Positions 8,465-16,988 are shown, numbered from the stretch's first letter. The stretch is DNA of 64,000 nucleotides from Leeuwenhoekiella blandensis MED217 (GCF_000152985.1 NZ_CH672395.1:2672461-2736460), one strand, 5' to 3'. Notes: generated by a model not told the origin, from the letters alone. Program-made: numbers and translations.

Positions 8465-9541
8465 ATGAGAGCCTTATTTTTAATACACCTTTTACTGCTG
8501 TTTATAGGCTGTTCCTCAAGCGACGAACCTGTAATGGTCCTTACACCAGAAGAGACGCGCTATTTTCCTCCGCTTAGCGGAACAACTTGGGACACAATCG
8601 ATCCTACAGATCTGGGCTGGAATACCTCAAATATTGCCGATTTAGAAGATTTTTTGATCGAAACCAATACCGAAGCTTTTCTGATTTTAGAAAATGGGAA
8701 AATTGCTTTTGAAGCCTATTATAATGGAAAATCCAGTACTGACTTTTTTCCGTGGAATTCTGCAGGGAAGACACTCACCGCATTTACTATAGGCCTGGCA
8801 CAACAAGAAGGTTTTCTTGACCTTGAGGATCAAACAACTCAATATTTGGGTCGTGGCTGGACTGCTATGACCGCAGAACAAGAAGATGCCATTCGCATCA
8901 AAAATCAATTGACGATGACTTCCGGAGGGGATTTTACTGATGAAAATACTGCTTGCTATGATCCGGAATGCTTAACATTTAAAGCAGCTCCCGGAGCAGA
9001 ATGGTATTATTATAACGCTTACTACACCTTATTACAACCTGTACTCGAAGCCGTAACTCCCAATGGCTTTGAAGCCTTTTTTGAAAACGAATTAAAGACT
9101 AAAATAGGTTTAGATGGGCGTTGGGTAAGCTTAGGCTATAACAACGTATATTTTAGCACCGCTCGCGGTATGGCGCGGTTCGGTTTGCTCAACTTGAATA
9201 AAGGAAAGTGGAACGATACTCAATTACTGAATACTACCTATTGGGAAGCGATGACCACTACATCACAAGAACTCAATCCTTCTTATGGTTACCTCTGGTG
9301 GCTTAACGGAAAATCAAGTTTTAAACTTCCGGGTGCTACACAGTCTTTTAACGGTAAATTAATTCCTAATGCTCCCGATGATCTCATTGCCGGCTTAGGC
9401 GCCAATGATAAAAAGCTTTACGTGATTCCCAGTAAGAATTTGGTTATAGTAAGATTAGGACCTGCAGCCTATGCTGAGGATTTAGGTCCTACATCTTATG
9501 ATAATGATTTATGGGGTGTTTTGAATGAAGTGCTTAATTAA
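8465..9541 (+). CDS. Beta-lactamase-fold serine hydrolase, lipoprotein
   Basis: Class C beta-lactamase/esterase-fold hydrolase of 358 residues. A signal sequence ends in a lipobox at Cys16 (FIGC), so it is anchored in the envelope. The active-site SxxK is SAGK at Ser99-Lys102 and the second motif YxN is at Tyr182-Asn184 within a run of tyrosines. The third motif (KTG or HxG) is not obvious. It probably acts as an esterase, amidase or D-amino-acid peptidase rather than a resistance enzyme. Its stop codon abuts the stop of the convergent amidase gene. Both genes lie between rimO and ftsY and look like an insertion into that block. Confidence 0.85.
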   Translation: MRALFLIHLLLLFIGCSSSDEPVMVLTPEETRYFPPLSGTTWDTIDPTDLGWNTSNIADLEDFLIETNTEAFLILENGKIAFEAYYNGKSSTDFFPWNSAGKTLTAFTIGLAQQEGFLDLEDQTTQYLGRGWTAMTAEQEDAIRIKNQLTMTSGGDFTDENTACYDPECLTFKAAPGAEWYYYNAYYTLLQPVLEAVTPNGFEAFFENELKTKIGLDGRWVSLGYNNVYFSTARGMARFGLLNLNKGKWNDTQLLNTTYWEAMTTTSQELNPSYGYLWWLNGKSSFKLPGATQSFNGKLIPNAPDDLIAGLGANDKKLYVIPSKNLVIVRLGPAAYAEDLGPTSYDNDLWGVLNEVLN

Positions 9542-11185
9542 TTACTCATCAAAATCTACCGGTGTTTTACGCTTTTTAGAGATTTGCTCATAGGCATAAG
9601 CCAGCTCTAGAAGTTGCGCTTCAGATAAAGTAGGTGCAATAAATGTCAATCCCATTGGTCGATTGTTGTCTTGATATCCCATAGGCACGGTGATCGCCGG
9701 ATATTTTGCCACAGCCGCATAGCCCGCCATATAATTATTAATGGATAATACCGCATCAAGATCATTTGCTTGCATAGGTTCATCAAAAAAGAGTCTTCCG
9801 TTGCGTTCTAAGGTATCTTTGATCGCAGTGAATTCTTCAGTAGAAGCTGAATCTTCTAAAACACCGTAAAGCAGCTTTTGTCCATACGGCATACGCACAA
9901 GCGAATCTTTTTTGTTGTATGCAGTGATGTCGTTTAAGTCTTTTACTGAAAGTGATTTCGCTCCATACTTCGCGATATAATCAGGTAGATCCTTTTTCAT
10001 ATCCAAATTTAATACACGTACAAATTGGGGTAAGTTGATCTCAGGACGCTCCAGTTCTACTAAAGTTGCTCCCGCATCCTTTAAGGCTTGTACGGCTTGA
10101 ATATACAAGGTGTCCTCGTAACCTTTATAATATCCCAAACGCTTTTCAGTTAAGAAAGCTTCAGCATCTAAAGCTTTTAAAGCTGAAATATAGTCTTGAT
10201 TTTCCGCTTGAAGCGACACAGCCTTTGCATCATCAGCGTCCAGACCAATCATTGCCTGAAGCAAGATCGCATTATCAACAACCGTGCGTGTCATAGGTCC
10301 CGGTGTATCAAGCGTACTCGAAATAGGAACAATTCCTCCTCGAGATAGCAAACCGATTGTAGGTTTTAACCCCACAACTGAATTTGAACTCGAAGGAGAA
10401 AGAATAGAACCACTAGTCTCTGAGCCTACAGCTGCAACCGCAAAATTAGCTGCCATAGAAACGCCACTACCAGAACTTGAGCCACCGGTATCGTGTATTT
10501 TTCTTCCATAAGGATTTAAGGTTTGGCCTCCAACCGCAGAATAGCCACTAGGGCAATCACCACAAAAGAAATACGCCCATTCACTCAAATTGGCTTTACC
10601 TAAAATAAGAGCGCCATTTTCTTTAAGCTTTTGGGTGATAAAAGCATCTCCTGCGTTATTATTCTCAAAAACCACGGCTCCGGCAGTCGTTGGCATATCA
10701 GATGCGTTGATGTTGTCTTTCAACAGAATAGGCATCCCATAAATGGAATAAGGATCTAAATCCTGCGGGCGTTTCTCATCCAACTCCCGAGCCTGATCTA
10801 AAATTTTAGGATTTAACGCGATAATCGAATTTAATGACAACTCATTTTCACGGTCGTATTTTTTAATTCGTGTTAAATAGAATAAAACCAACTCTTCATA
10901 GGTAAGCTTGCCTTGGGCAACAGCTTCCTGAATTTCGGGAATATTCTTTTCAAAAATTAAAGGCTTCAGTTTACTGTATTTTGTTTCAGTAAACATTTTG
11001 GTATCAAACTCAAAGGGTTTCCAGAGTGCTTCTGTATCCAGAACTTTGGAGTCTAAAACGGCATATTCCCGCTCTTCGGTTAATGCATTTGAATCTTGTG
11101 CAACGCTTTCGGCGTTTTCCTGTGTTGCTTCTTCTTTACAGGAAAAGAAGACAACAAATAAAGCTAAAAGTAAAAATTGTTTCAT
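9542..11185 (-). CDS. Amidase-signature family hydrolase, lipoprotein
   Basis: Exported amidase of 547 residues with a lipobox at Cys16 (FFSC). The Ser-cisSer-Lys triad is visible: Lys156 in ILLKDN, cis-Ser about 236 in the GGSSSGSG loop, and nucleophile Ser260 in TSGSI, with the 24-residue spacing expected for the family. It hydrolyses amide bonds of an unknown envelope or extracellular substrate. The lipid anchor and lack of gatB/gatC neighbours argue against GatA. It may be a peptide or acylamide amidase. A terminator for ftsY lies just beyond its start, so it is transcribed separately from ftsY. Confidence 0.9.
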   Translation of the reverse strand: MKQFLLLALFVVFFSCKEEATQENAESVAQDSNALTEEREYAVLDSKVLDTEALWKPFEFDTKMFTETKYSKLKPLIFEKNIPEIQEAVAQGKLTYEELVLFYLTRIKKYDRENELSLNSIIALNPKILDQARELDEKRPQDLDPYSIYGMPILLKDNINASDMPTTAGAVVFENNNAGDAFITQKLKENGALILGKANLSEWAYFFCGDCPSGYSAVGGQTLNPYGRKIHDTGGSSSGSGVSMAANFAVAAVGSETSGSILSPSSSNSVVGLKPTIGLLSRGGIVPISSTLDTPGPMTRTVVDNAILLQAMIGLDADDAKAVSLQAENQDYISALKALDAEAFLTEKRLGYYKGYEDTLYIQAVQALKDAGATLVELERPEINLPQFVRVLNLDMKKDLPDYIAKYGAKSLSVKDLNDITAYNKKDSLVRMPYGQKLLYGVLEDSASTEEFTAIKDTLERNGRLFFDEPMQANDLDAVLSINNYMAGYAAVAKYPAITVPMGYQDNNRPMGLTFIAPTLSEAQLLELAYAYEQISKKRKTPVDFDE

Positions 11186-11210
11186 AGGGTTTATTTAAAC
11201 TAAACCCCTA

Positions 11211-11242
11211 AAATACAAAAGGCATCACATAATTGTGATGCC
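11211..11242 (-). terminator. Terminator after ftsY
   Basis: A perfect 9-bp stem (arms 11221-11229 and 11234-11242) with a 4-base loop is followed on the minus strand by TTTTG and further T-rich bases. It separates ftsY from the amidase gene. Confidence 0.8.
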
Positions 11243-11267
11243 TCGTGAACGCTTTATTTTAAGCTTC

Positions 11268-12221
11268 TTATTTTCTAAAAAAGGAATCGACAAATTCGAT
11301 TTTATTAAATACCTGTAAATCATCTATTCCCTCTCCTACTCCAATGTATTTCACAGGAATTTGAAACTGGTCACTAATTCCTATAACCACTCCGCCTTTT
11401 GCTGTACCATCCAATTTGGTAACGGCAAGTGAAGTCACTTCTGTGGCTGCTGTAAACTGCTTAGCTTGTTCGAAGGCATTTTGACCGGTAGAACCATCCA
11501 AAACCAACAAAACTTCATCTGGAGCATCTGGAACTACTTTTTGCATCACGCGTTTAACCTTGGTCAATTCTTTCATCAAATTCACCTTATTATGTAAACG
11601 TCCTGCAGTATCAATAATAACAACATCGGCATCTAGCTTCACTGCGCTTTGCACCGTATCAAATGCTACAGATGCAGGATCGCTTCCCATTTGTTGCTTG
11701 ATAATAGGAACATCAACACGATCTGCCCAAATTTGTAATTGATCAATAGCTGCGGCTCTAAACGTATCTGCAGCTCCTAAAACAACCTTCAAACCTTTAC
11801 TTTTAAACTGATGTGCAAGTTTACCGATGGTGGTAGTTTTACCCACTCCATTAACGCCAACAACCATAATCACATATGGCTTTTTTGAAGGAATGCTAAA
11901 GTCGGTCGCTTCACCACTATTGGTCTCGCTCATCAACCCGGCAATTTCATCTCGGAGAATCGCATTCAATTCATCGGTGCCCAAATACTTATCGCGTGCA
12001 ACGCGTGCTTCGATACGCTCGATGATCTTAATAGTCGTCGCCACACCTACGTCACTAGAAACCAATACTTCTTCTAGATCATCAAGTACTTCATCGTCAA
12101 CCTTACTTTTACCAGCAACGGCCTTTCCTAATTTATTTAGAAAATTAGTATTTGATTTTTCCAACCCCTTATCAAGGGTTTCCTTTTTCTCTTTGGAAAA
12201 TATTTTCTTAAAAAAACTCAT
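11268..12221 (-). CDS. ftsY: Signal recognition particle receptor FtsY
   Basis: GTPase that docks SRP-bound ribosomes at the inner membrane. The 317 residues make up a short N-terminal helix region without the long acidic A domain, an N domain (about 20-100) and a G domain. The G1 loop GVNGVGKT is at 122-129, the DTAGR G3 at 204-208 and the TKLDGTAKGG G4 at 268-277, all intact. It is the last gene of the minus-strand group that carries rpmB, rpmG and the DUF4295 gene. A hairpin at 12307-12332 and a promoter match at 12250-12257 suggest it also has its own transcript. Confidence 0.97.
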   Translation of the reverse strand: MSFFKKIFSKEKKETLDKGLEKSNTNFLNKLGKAVAGKSKVDDEVLDDLEEVLVSSDVGVATTIKIIERIEARVARDKYLGTDELNAILRDEIAGLMSETNSGEATDFSIPSKKPYVIMVVGVNGVGKTTTIGKLAHQFKSKGLKVVLGAADTFRAAAIDQLQIWADRVDVPIIKQQMGSDPASVAFDTVQSAVKLDADVVIIDTAGRLHNKVNLMKELTKVKRVMQKVVPDAPDEVLLVLDGSTGQNAFEQAKQFTAATEVTSLAVTKLDGTAKGGVVIGISDQFQIPVKYIGVGEGIDDLQVFNKIEFVDSFFRK

Positions 12222-12249
12222 CGTATTCGGGATACATAAATTAAAGGCG

Positions 12250-12276
12250 CAAAGGTATTCTCTTTTAACAGTACAA
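12250..12276 (-). promoter_or_regulatory. Probable ftsY promoter
   Basis: TACCTTTG on the minus strand (12250-12257) matches TAnnTTTG fully. A TTG triplet lies 16 bases upstream (12274-12276), slightly closer than the usual spacing. It sits 28 bases before the ftsY ATG and downstream of the rpmB-operon terminator. Confidence 0.45.
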
Positions 12277-12296
12277 AAAAGCGACTTAAAACGAAA

Positions 12297-12332
12297 AAAT
12301 ACAAAAAGCCGTTACACAAAAGTGTAACGGCT
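12297..12332 (-). terminator. Terminator of the rpmB-rpmG-DUF4295 transcript
   Basis: A perfect 11-bp stem (12307-12317 with 12322-12332) with a 4-base loop is followed on the minus strand by a T-rich tract. It lies 22 bases past the DUF4295 stop codon. Confidence 0.82.
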
Positions 12333-12354
12333 ACGTATAAACATTTAGAATGTC

Positions 12355-12507
12355 TTATTTTTTGTCTAAAAACTCTCCTACAGCTTCTGGTGGCATAACA
12401 GCTTCTACGAAAGTGTATGCTCCAGTTTTTGGAGATTTTACCATTTTAATGGCTTTGGTCAAACGTTTTGAACCGGTCTGTAATGTTGCTACTGATTTCT
12501 TTGCCAT
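12355..12507 (-). CDS. DUF4295 family small basic protein (50 aa)
   Basis: Small gene of 50 codons plus stop. It encodes a lysine-rich protein starting MAKKSVATLQTG, with KMVKSPKTGAYTFVE in the middle and ending EFLDKK. Length, position and start match the DUF4295 proteins found next to rpmG in Bacteroidota. It follows rpmG after three bases and is followed by a strong terminator, so it is the third gene of a ribosomal-protein operon. A ribosome-associated role is plausible from context and basic composition, but this is inference. Confidence 0.9.
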   Translation of the reverse strand: MAKKSVATLQTGSKRLTKAIKMVKSPKTGAYTFVEAVMPPEAVGEFLDKK

Positions 12508-12510
12508 GTC

Positions 12511-12693
12511 TTATTTAATTTCTTTATGAACAGTCATTTTATTCAAAATCGGGTTGAATTTTTTCAACTCAATTCTGTCTGGAGTGTTCTTTTTATTCTT
12601 AGTGGTAATATAACGAGAAGTTCCTGGTTTCCCAGAAGCTTTATGCTCTGTGCACTCTAAAATTACCTGTACTCTATTGCCTTTCTTTGCCAT
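12511..12693 (-). CDS. rpmG: 50S ribosomal protein L33
   Basis: L33 of the large ribosomal subunit, 60 residues. It has the typical [17 protein letters not shown] start, the [15 protein letters not shown] core and the [15 protein letters not shown] end. Only one cysteine is present, so this is the zinc-free C- type without the CxxC pairs. It lies between rpmB and the DUF4295 gene in one operon. Confidence 0.97.
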   Translation of the reverse strand: MAKKGNRVQVILECTEHKASGKPGTSRYITTKNKKNTPDRIELKKFNPILNKMTVHKEIK

Positions 12694-12716
12694 AATTCCT
12701 AATCGTTATACCGTTA

Positions 12717-12956
12717 TTATTTAGTAAGAAAGCCTTTAGCACGCGCTTCTTTAAGCACAGCAGTAATACCTTTCTTATTTATATTTTTAAGAGCGGCTGT
12801 AGAAATCTTTAATGTAATCCACTTGTCTTCTTCAGGAATATAGAAACGTTTTTTGATTAAATTGGCATCAAATTTACGCTTGGTCTTATTCATCGCGTGA
12901 GAAACATTGTTTCCTACCATTGCTTTTTTGCCCGTAAGCTCACAAACTCTTGACAT
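12717..12956 (-). CDS. rpmB: 50S ribosomal protein L28
   Basis: L28 of the large subunit, 79 residues. It starts MSRVCELTGKKAMVGNNVSH, followed by KTKRKFDANL and a C-terminal TLKISTAALKNINKKG pattern typical of L28. It is the first gene of the rpmB-rpmG-DUF4295 operon, with a good promoter match 40-70 bases upstream of its ATG. It lacks the CxxC zinc pair. Confidence 0.97.
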   Translation of the reverse strand: MSRVCELTGKKAMVGNNVSHAMNKTKRKFDANLIKKRFYIPEEDKWITLKISTAALKNINKKGITAVLKEARAKGFLTK

Positions 12957-12995
12957 GATTCTAAACTTTATAATGTGTTACTGAAAAACAGGGTG

Positions 12996-13026
12996 CAAAT
13001 TTACACAACTAAATCAAGTTGACCAA
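12996..13026 (-). promoter_or_regulatory. Promoter of the rpmB operon
   Basis: Minus-strand TAAATTTG (12996-13003) matches the -7 consensus TAnnTTTG. A TTG (13024-13026) lies exactly 20 bases upstream, the expected -33 spacing. It is one of the two best promoter matches in the window and sits 40 bases before the rpmB ATG. Confidence 0.62.
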
Positions 13027-13035
13027 CTTAAATTG

Positions 13036-14283
13036 CTAGTTTTTTAAAATTTCTTTTTGCAAGAGTTCAAACGCCTTATTCACGCTTTTTGAAATCACGC
13101 GCTCACGCTGACTTCCCATCTTAAATTCTTGCGAAAAAACTCCTGTTGGGGTAGCAATTCCGATGAAAACGGTTCCTACCTCAGCATCAGAATCTCCCTT
13201 TGAAGGTCCTGCATTACCTGTAGTAGAAATGGCATAATCTGATTGATACCAATTTTTAACCGCTGCGGCCATCGCTTCAGCAACTTGTGCACTCACCACC
13301 GAATGCTCGTCGATCACCGCTTGATCAATTTTAAGAAGTTCCACTTTAGAATGCGTGGCATAGGTTACCATTCCGCCTTTAAAGTATGAAGAAGCTCCGG
13401 GAATAGCTGTTATTGCCGCAGCTATTTGACCTCCGGTACAACTTTCGGCTACCGCCAGGGTTTTATTGTTATTCGTCAATAAACTTCCTACAACTTTTTC
13501 TATAAGCTCATCATCATCGTAACCCACAATAATATCTCCTATCAAGGCTTTGAGCGATGTGATTTGCTCTTCAAGACGACGTTCTAAAGGCGCTTTATCT
13601 GGGCCTTTGGTAGAAAGTCGCAAACGTACTTTTCCTAAAGCAGGTAGATATGCTAGCTTAATATCTGACGGAAGGTTGTCTTCCCAATCTTCTATGGTAT
13701 TGGCTATTTCACTCTCACCGCGACCATAAGTCTGCAAGGTTTTGTGTAAAATAAACGGCCTACTGAAGGTTTGCTGCACTCGCGGGATGACCTCATCGGT
13801 CATTAATGCTTTCATCTCAAACGGAACACCCGGCATCGACACAAATACCGTTTTACCAGATTGCATCCACATTCCCGGAGCCGTACCGTTTTTATTCATC
13901 AAAACGGTTGCCTTGCTGGGCACTAAGGCCTGCGATCTGTTAGCGGGCAGCATAGGTCGATTTACGTGGTGTTTAAAAATGCGTTCTATATTTTGCAATA
14001 CCGCTGGATCTTCAACCAGGGTATCTTGAAAATACTCACAAAACGTATGTTTAGTTACATCGTCTTTCGTAGGCCCCAAACCGCCGGTAATAAGCACCAA
14101 CTCTGAAGTTTCCTGAGCTTCTGCTAAGCTTTGTAAAATATGCTGTTTATTATCTGAAATGGAAGATATCTGGTGCACTTCGATACCTACTTTATCCAGC
14201 TCTTTTGCGATAAAGGCCGAATTGGTATCTACAATTTGACCGATAAGTATCTCATCTCCAATTGTAATTATATGCGCTCGCAT
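13036..14283 (-). CDS. cinA: CinA-family protein (NMN deamidase / competence-damage protein)
   Basis: Two-domain CinA of 415 residues. The N-terminal molybdopterin-binding-like domain (about 1-170) has the ITIGDEILIGQIVDTNS start and LITGGLGPTKDD. The C-terminal PncC-type domain (about 255-415) has AVAESCTGGQIAAAI and STTGNAGPS. The family recycles pyridine nucleotides by NMN deamidation or ADP-ribose hydrolysis. Its ATG overlaps the stop codon of the Hpt gene by one base (TAATG), so the two are translationally coupled. Confidence 0.95.
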   Translation of the reverse strand: MRAHIITIGDEILIGQIVDTNSAFIAKELDKVGIEVHQISSISDNKQHILQSLAEAQETSELVLITGGLGPTKDDVTKHTFCEYFQDTLVEDPAVLQNIERIFKHHVNRPMLPANRSQALVPSKATVLMNKNGTAPGMWMQSGKTVFVSMPGVPFEMKALMTDEVIPRVQQTFSRPFILHKTLQTYGRGESEIANTIEDWEDNLPSDIKLAYLPALGKVRLRLSTKGPDKAPLERRLEEQITSLKALIGDIIVGYDDDELIEKVVGSLLTNNNKTLAVAESCTGGQIAAAITAIPGASSYFKGGMVTYATHSKVELLKIDQAVIDEHSVVSAQVAEAMAAAVKNWYQSDYAISTTGNAGPSKGDSDAEVGTVFIGIATPTGVFSQEFKMGSQRERVISKSVNKAFELLQKEILKN

Positions 14284-14624
14284 TACATCTTCCAGTCTTT
14301 GCGCATTTCTTCAATCGCATTATTGATTAGCGTGATGATGGTATCTAATTGCGGACGTATTGCAGAAGTAGGTTTATTGCTGTCTGCCCAGCGCTCCATC
14401 GCCGAAATTTCTCGAATAAGATCAATACCGAACATTTCTAAATTCGGTTTCATTTTATGTGCAAATTGATAAGCCATCTTATGATTATCATTATCAATCG
14501 CCATTTGCATACTTTGAAGATCTGGTGGGATTTCGGTTAAAAAAGCTTCAACAACAGTCTGCATAAACTCCTTGTCACCGCCAGACATATCTTCGAGCTG
14601 GTATAAATCATAATGTGTAGGCAT
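14283..14624 (-). CDS. Orphan histidine phosphotransfer (Hpt) domain protein
   Basis: Stand-alone Hpt protein of 113 residues. The phosphorylatable histidine is His56 in the AHKMKP motif, matching the Hpt signature AHxLK. The rest is helical, as expected for the four-helix bundle. It would pass phosphate between a hybrid kinase and a response regulator, but no kinase or intact regulator is encoded nearby. It is coupled to cinA by a one-base overlap, and the same pairing with cinA and the FAH-family gene suggests a housekeeping operon. Confidence 0.85.
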   Translation of the reverse strand: MPTHYDLYQLEDMSGGDKEFMQTVVEAFLTEIPPDLQSMQMAIDNDNHKMAYQFAHKMKPNLEMFGIDLIREISAMERWADSNKPTSAIRPQLDTIITLINNAIEEMRKDWKM

Positions 14625-14645
14625 GGGTTCTCTTTAATTTTGGGG

Positions 14646-15260
14646 TTATTTTATATTCACAGTAAATATGGGTTCGTCTTCTAAGTATCCTTTAAGCCTA
14701 TCATCAATAGCAACCGGGCCAACACCCGCCGGAGTACCTGTAAACAGGATATCGCCAATTTTTAAGGTCATAAATTGAGATACATGTGCGATCAAGGTAT
14801 CAATATCATAAATCATATCACGCGTATTCCCTGACTGCACAATTTTATCATTTTTTTCTAAACGGAAATTAATATCGTTTAAATCTTTAAATTTTTCTTT
14901 GGACACCCAATGGTCTCCGAGTACTGCAGACCCGTCAAAACCTTTGGCCTTTTCCCAAGGATGTCCTTTTTCTTTACACGCTCGTTGTAAATCTCGCGCC
15001 GTGAAATCGATCCCAAGACCGATCTCATCATAATACTTATGTGCAAATTTAGGCTGAATATATTTTCCCAAGCGATTAATTCGTACCAATAATTCAACCT
15101 CATAATGTACCTCGTTACTAAACTCAGGAATAACGAACGGATGCTTTTTTAATAAAACAGCAGAATCTGGCTTTAAAAAGAACATAGGTTCGCTCGAAGG
15201 TTTACTATTGAGCTCTTTAATATGATCGCTATAATTCTGACCGATGCAAATAATTTTCAT
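14646..15260 (-). CDS. Fumarylacetoacetate-hydrolase-family protein
   Basis: FAH-fold hydrolase or decarboxylase of 204 residues. It starts MKIICIGQNYSDHIKEL, with FFLKPDSAVL, then the metal-binding acidic pair in HYEVELLVRI and the DFTARDLQ and FTGTPAGVGP motifs typical of YcgM/FAHD1-like acylpyruvate hydrolases and oxaloacetate decarboxylases. It is shorter than true fumarylacetoacetase, which is encoded separately from 63377. It starts three bases from the upstream CarboxypepD_reg gene and so belongs to the same operon. The exact substrate cannot be read from the sequence. Confidence 0.9.
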   Translation of the reverse strand: MKIICIGQNYSDHIKELNSKPSSEPMFFLKPDSAVLLKKHPFVIPEFSNEVHYEVELLVRINRLGKYIQPKFAHKYYDEIGLGIDFTARDLQRACKEKGHPWEKAKGFDGSAVLGDHWVSKEKFKDLNDINFRLEKNDKIVQSGNTRDMIYDIDTLIAHVSQFMTLKIGDILFTGTPAGVGPVAIDDRLKGYLEDEPIFTVNIK

Positions 15261-15263
15261 AAT

Positions 15264-16208
15264 CTAATCTGTAAATAATACTTTAAAAGCCGGTGCCGGA
15301 GCACTCCCTGCCAAGATACTGTTTGCAGTGTTAAGCTGCGCTACAGCTTTCCAGCCTTCTAAACTTTTATAATAACTGCGGCTATCGCTTTTCTGATCTA
15401 CTTCAACACCTTTAAAAATTGGAGCATAACGTGCGACTTCATACGTTTTAAAGTTGCCCGTTTCAGCATCTTTGATACTAAGGCGCTCAAGAAAGCGATT
15501 TTCTGGGATAAAAATATGCTCAACCACAATAAAAAGTCCCTTTTGCGGAACAGCAATTTTATAGGGTAACAAGTCTATTTTGATACTTCTCGCGTTAGCT
15601 TCCTTCTTTAAGATCAAATCCTCAACGAGCAAATCTGAACCAGGTTTACCATCCTCACTAACCCTAAGCACTCGCAAACGAAACTTTGCTGCAGGACTCG
15701 GTTTGCCTATCACCCTGTAAAAATCAATCTCCACTTCCTTAATAAAACAGCCCTGATCAAACTTCTCAGGACGTTCATAATGACGCGCTAATGCTGAAGG
15801 ATAAGCTCCACCACTAAAATTACCTAAGCCTACAATTCTCGCTCCAATGAAGGGATTTACGCGCTTGTGCTTTTTATCTTTTATATCATAGATGCGAACT
15901 TCGCCCAAATCATCAATCTTGGGTTCGAGCGTGATCTGCCCGGTAAGCTCTTTAACTTTTAGCCTTCGATCAACATAACCTACACTGGAGATCTTTACAA
16001 GTTCTTCAGCTTCATTAGTTTCAAAAGTTAAGATAAAATTGCCTTCTTCGTCTGTAGAAGTTCCTTTTTTGAGCTTCGTTATAATTAGATGTCCAAACGG
16101 AATTCCCTCCTGAGTTTCCTTATTAACCACCTTTCCCTGAACAGAAGTTGTTTGCCCGTAAATGGAAAAACAAACAAAACTTAAAAACAGGAATAGTTTG
16201 TTAATCAT
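15264..16208 (-). CDS. CarboxypepD_reg-like domain protein, secreted
   Basis: Exported protein of 314 residues. A signal peptide at 1-18 ends before TTSVQG. A carboxypeptidase-regulatory-like domain covers about 20-90 (GKVVNKETQEGIPFGHL and STDEEGNF patterns). An unrecognised C-terminal part of about 210 residues follows and looks beta-rich. It has the same architecture as the gene at 5631. It lies between the exonuclease and the FAH-family gene with short gaps, so it is probably cotranscribed with them. Confidence 0.75.
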   Translation of the reverse strand: MINKLFLFLSFVCFSIYGQTTSVQGKVVNKETQEGIPFGHLIITKLKKGTSTDEEGNFILTFETNEAEELVKISSVGYVDRRLKVKELTGQITLEPKIDDLGEVRIYDIKDKKHKRVNPFIGARIVGLGNFSGGAYPSALARHYERPEKFDQGCFIKEVEIDFYRVIGKPSPAAKFRLRVLRVSEDGKPGSDLLVEDLILKKEANARSIKIDLLPYKIAVPQKGLFIVVEHIFIPENRFLERLSIKDAETGNFKTYEVARYAPIFKGVEVDQKSDSRSYYKSLEGWKAVAQLNTANSILAGSAPAPAFKVLFTD

Positions 16209-16214
16209 TTTGAG

Positions 16215-16988
16215 TTAAAACTTGGTATTGAGCTTTCTAAGTTTAATTGCGGTAAGCACCTTTTTGGTATACAAAGGAAAATCTGCATTTTGAATCCAAC
16301 CAAAATAGCCGGGTTCATTTTCAAGTACATCTTCAACCTTTTTACCCTTATGTTTCCCAAAAGAAAACACTTCTTCCCCGTCTTTATTGAAGGCGATAAA
16401 TCCTGCGAAATCTGCAAACTTTTTACGCGCGCTGAATTCTGCGAGGCTTTTCATATTATTCTCTAGATCCTCATAGCGATCCAGTTGTGATTTTAAAACC
16501 TCATAGGTCGCAATGGTATCTGCTTCTGCACTGTGCGCATCCTCTAAAGTTTGATCGCAATAAAACTTATAAGCGGCGCTTAAGGTACGCTGCTCCATCT
16601 TATGAAAAATCGTCTGCACATCAATTGCATTTCGGTTTTTCATATCAAAATCTACTTCTGCACGCAACATTTCTTCTGCTAAAAGCGGAATATCAAAGCG
16701 ATTGGAATTGAAGCCTGCTAAATCTGAATCTTTGATCAAATTATGAATCTCATTAGCCAATTCTTTGAACGTAGGTTTATCTGCCACATCCTCATCTTTG
16801 ATACCGTGTACCGCTGTAGTTTCGGGTGGTATTGGGATGGTAGGATTTACCAGCCAAGTATGCTTTTCTTCTTTTCCGTTAGGTAAGACTTTCAATACTG
16901 AAATTTCTACGATACGGTCTTTAGCTACGTTGATTCCTGTGGTTTCCAGATCAAAAAAACAAATAGGTCTGGTTAAGTTTAAGTTCAT
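16215..16988 (-). CDS. DEDDh 3'-5' exonuclease
   Basis: DnaQ-like exonuclease of 257 residues. Exo I carries Asp13 and Glu15 in FFDLETTG. Exo II is seen in GFNSNRFDIPLL, and the HSAEADTIAT segment supplies the DEDDh histidine and last aspartate. A second small domain at about 195-257 (FSFGKHKGKKVEDV) resembles the exodeoxyribonuclease X C-terminal module. It is likely a repair or proofreading-type exonuclease not fused to polymerase III. It heads the minus-strand group that continues to cinA, with a TAnnTTTG promoter match just upstream. Confidence 0.9.
   Translation of the reverse strand: MNLNLTRPICFFDLETTGINVAKDRIVEISVLKVLPNGKEEKHTWLVNPTIPIPPETTAVHGIKDEDVADKPTFKELANEIHNLIKDSDLAGFNSNRFDIPLLAEEMLRAEVDFDMKNRNAIDVQTIFHKMEQRTLSAAYKFYCDQTLEDAHSAEADTIATYEVLKSQLDRYEDLENNMKSLAEFSARKKFADFAGFIAFNKDGEEVFSFGKHKGKKVEDVLENEPGYFGWIQNADFPLYTKKVLTAIKLRKLNTKF

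Noticed and set aside
11827-12327. Long open frame on the plus strand (166 codons) opposite ftsY
   Set aside because: It lies antisense to a complete ftsY with all GTPase motifs; its translation is low-complexity Ser/Thr-rich and matches no family I know. It is a by-product of codon use.
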